From Clostridia bacterium (GTDB taxonomy: Bacteria > Bacillota_A > Clostridia > Oscillospirales > CAG-272): a stretch of DNA of 7,550 bases. The DNA lies in NCBI GenBank assembly GCA_017500625.1, contig JAFVYX010000123.1, positions 1 through 7,550 of the forward strand, read 5' to 3'. Below, in pieces: positions 5,794 through 7,550 of this stretch (the first letter of the stretch is position 1; each line of letters begins with the position of its first letter). The notes under the pieces were generated by a model, which was not told the origin of the DNA, made no database searches, and worked only from the letters and a program-made list of their open reading frames with translations. The position numbers were made by a program, and so were the translations under genes.

Positions 5794-7550
5794 ATGAGGA
5801 CCGAGCTGACCGTCAAGGGTATGGCCTGTGCCGCCTGCTCCCGTCACGTGGAGGGGGCGGTCGCCGCCCTGCCCTTTGTGCATAGGGTGAGCGTTTCGCT
5901 CATTACGGGGAGCGTGAGCGTTCTCCACGACGGTGACCCCGAGGCCATTGCCGAGGCGATCCGCCGCGCGGGCTATGAGGCCGCGCTTGCGCCGTGCGGC
6001 GCGGTGGCGCTTCCCGAGCGTGCCACCGTCACACGGCGTACGGTGGCATCGCTGGCCGTCTCCCTGCTCCTTACGCTATGCCTTTTCCTTTTATCTATGG
6101 GGCCGATGCTGGGGCTTCCCCGCCCGCGGCTCCTCGATCCCGCCTTGGGGGGTGGGGTGCTTCTGCTCACAGTCGAGCTTCTGCTCACGCTCCCCCTGCT
6201 TTTCCTCGGCCGCCGCTACTTCGTGCGCGGTGCCGCCGCGCTCCTTCACCGCGCGCCCACGATGGACACACTGGTGGCGCTGGGGGCGGGCGTGGCCTTT
6301 CTGCACGGGGCGGTGCTGACCGTTTTGGCGCTGTGCCTCTCCGATCGCGCGGCGCTCTATGCCGAAGCCGCCGAATTCGAGGCCACGGCGATGATCCTGT
6401 TTTTCGTAACGGTCGGCAAAACGCTCGAGGGGCGGGCCAAGGATAAAACAGCCGATGCCCTGCGCGCACTGGCCGCGCTCTCGCCCACCACGGCCACCGT
6501 GCTCCGCGAGGGCGAGGAGGTGACGGTCGATACCGCCTCTCTCGTCTCGGGGGATCTTGTCGTCCTGCGGACGGGGGAATCTGCCCCCGCCGACGGCCGC
6601 GTGACCGAGGGCTTTGCCACGATGAACGAGGCCATGCTGACGGGGGAAGCTCTGCCCGTCGATACGGCGGTGGGCGACCGCATCAACGCGGGGTGCCTGA
6701 CGGTCGACGGCCGTCTCGTCTTTCGCGTTGAGGCGGCGGGCGAGGACACCGCCCTTGCCGAAATGATCCGCACGGTGAGCGAGGCGCAGGCCACGGCGGC
6801 ACCGATCGCACGCCTGGCCGACCGCGTAAGTGCTGTGTTCGTGCCCGCCGTTACCGCCGCGGCGCTTCTCACGCTTGTGATCTATGCGCTCATCACGAGG
6901 GACGTGACCGAGGCGCTCCGCCACGCGATCAGCGTTCTCGTCATTTCCTGCCCGTGTGCCCTGGGCCTGGCCACGCCCACGGCGATCATGGTGGCCACGG
7001 GGCGAGCCGCCGCCGAGGGGATCCTCGTGAAAAGCGGTGCGGCGCTCGAGGCGCTCGGGCGCATTGACACCGTGGCCTTCGACAAGACGGGTACCCTCTC
7101 CACGGGGGCGATGCAGGTTGCGGAGGTTATCCCCTGCGAGGGCGTCACGCGGGCCGAGGTGCTGGCCGTCGCCGCTGCCGTGGAGGCCGCCTCGGTCCAC
7201 CCCCTGGCCGAGGCGATCCGCCGCGCCGCCGAGGGCGAGACGGAGGTGCCCGAGGCCTCTGATTTTCTGACCGTGGAGGGGCGCGGCCTTACGGCCGACG
7301 TCGGCCGTGACCGCTGCTTTGCGGGAAGCGCCGCCTTCCTCGGCGAGGACGTGGGACTGGATATCGCGCCTCTTAACGAGGCGTCCGATCGTTTTTCGGA
7401 GCTTGGGTACAGTATTGTTTACATCGCGCGCGAGGAGACACTTCTCGGTGCGATCGGCATTTCGGACACCGAAAGACCCGAGGCGGCCGAGGCCGTCGCG
7501 GCGCTTGACCGTCTTTCGGTACGAACAGTGATGCTGACGGGTGACAACCC
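5794..7550 (+). CDS. copA: P1B-type copper-exporting ATPase, C-terminus cut by window edge
   Basis: 585 codons are visible. It is a membrane pump that uses ATP to expel a soft metal, most likely Cu(I). There is one N-terminal heavy-metal-associated domain with GMACAAC (9-15, C12 and C15). Hydrophobic segments lie near 83-103, 118-138, 158-182 and 194-208. The actuator domain has TGE (283-285), and the metal-site helix has CPC (386-388, in SCPCALGLATP). The phosphorylation motif is DKTGT (D430), the nucleotide domain has an HP motif (469-470) and GRGLTA, and the window ends at MLTGDN (580-585). An HMA domain plus CPC points to copper (P1B-1), but the helices that settle metal choice lie beyond the edge; silver or another soft metal remains possible. 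Two normally well-kept positions differ: SVHPL where SEHPL is usual, and NEAMLTGEA where DE(S/A)MLTGES is usual. It follows addB by four bases with a strong ribosome binding site. No copper-responsive promoter was found before it. Confidence 0.93.
   Translation, partial: MRTELTVKGMACAACSRHVEGAVAALPFVHRVSVSLITGSVSVLHDGDPEAIAEAIRRAGYEAALAPCGAVALPERATVTRRTVASLAVSLLLTLCLFLLSMGPMLGLPRPRLLDPALGGGVLLLTVELLLTLPLLFLGRRYFVRGAAALLHRAPTMDTLVALGAGVAFLHGAVLTVLALCLSDRAALYAEAAEFEATAMILFFVTVGKTLEGRAKDKTADALRALAALSPTTATVLREGEEVTVDTASLVSGDLVVLRTGESAPADGRVTEGFATMNEAMLTGEALPVDTAVGDRINAGCLTVDGRLVFRVEAAGEDTALAEMIRTVSEAQATAAPIARLADRVSAVFVPAVTAAALLTLVIYALITRDVTEALRHAISVLVISCPCALGLATPTAIMVATGRAAAEGILVKSGAALEALGRIDTVAFDKTGTLSTGAMQVAEVIPCEGVTRAEVLAVAAAVEAASVHPLAEAIRRAAEGETEVPEASDFLTVEGRGLTADVGRDRCFAGSAAFLGEDVGLDIAPLNEASDRFSELGYSIVYIAREETLLGAIGISDTERPEAAEAVAALDRLSVRTVMLTGDN

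Noticed and set aside
6091..7200. Minus-strand open frame opposite copA (369 residues)
   Set aside because: It is antisense to the conserved ATPase core, and the His/Arg/Gly-rich translation reflects codon bias of copA.
402..7550. Frequent GCCGAG-like hexamers across the genes
   Set aside because: They follow from Ala-Glu codon pairs written with the preferred codons GCC and GAG, not from a true repeat.

Overview
The window reads as a G+C-rich chromosomal segment of a Bacillota (Firmicutes) bacterium, most likely a clostridial lineage. The main clue is an AddB-type recombination nuclease subunit with the Firmicutes arrangement of four iron-sulfur cysteines. Supporting clues are a cytidylate-kinase-like protein of the type common in Clostridia, consensus-like sigma-A promoters and GGAGG ribosome binding sites. 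Genus and species cannot be told from the sequence alone.

Layout: the 5' end of a leftward gene (cytidylate kinase-like family, cut by the left edge) is separated by an A+T-rich divergent control region (about 228-401) from a rightward cluster that fills the rest of the window. The control region holds one good extended -10 promoter for each direction. The rightward cluster is (1) nnr, a fused NAD(P)HX epimerase/dehydratase for metabolite repair; (2) a short OmpR/PhoB-type response regulator with a shrunken, partly degenerate receiver domain and no histidine kinase in view; (3) addB, the Fe-S nuclease/helicase-like subunit of the AddAB double-strand-break repair enzyme; and (4) copA, a P1B-type copper-exporting ATPase cut by the right edge. 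Junctions are very tight (4-bp ATGA overlap, 4-bp gap, 4-bp gap) and no terminator or internal promoter was seen, so the four genes are probably one transcription unit with translational coupling.

The products act in different processes: repair of damaged nicotinamide cofactors, transcription control, DNA break repair and copper efflux. A shared housekeeping or stress-protection theme is possible but is inference only. Nothing here looks like a mobile element, CRISPR array, RNA gene or clearly new system. The most unusual item is the response regulator at 1898-2476. The next is addB being followed by copA where addA is often found.
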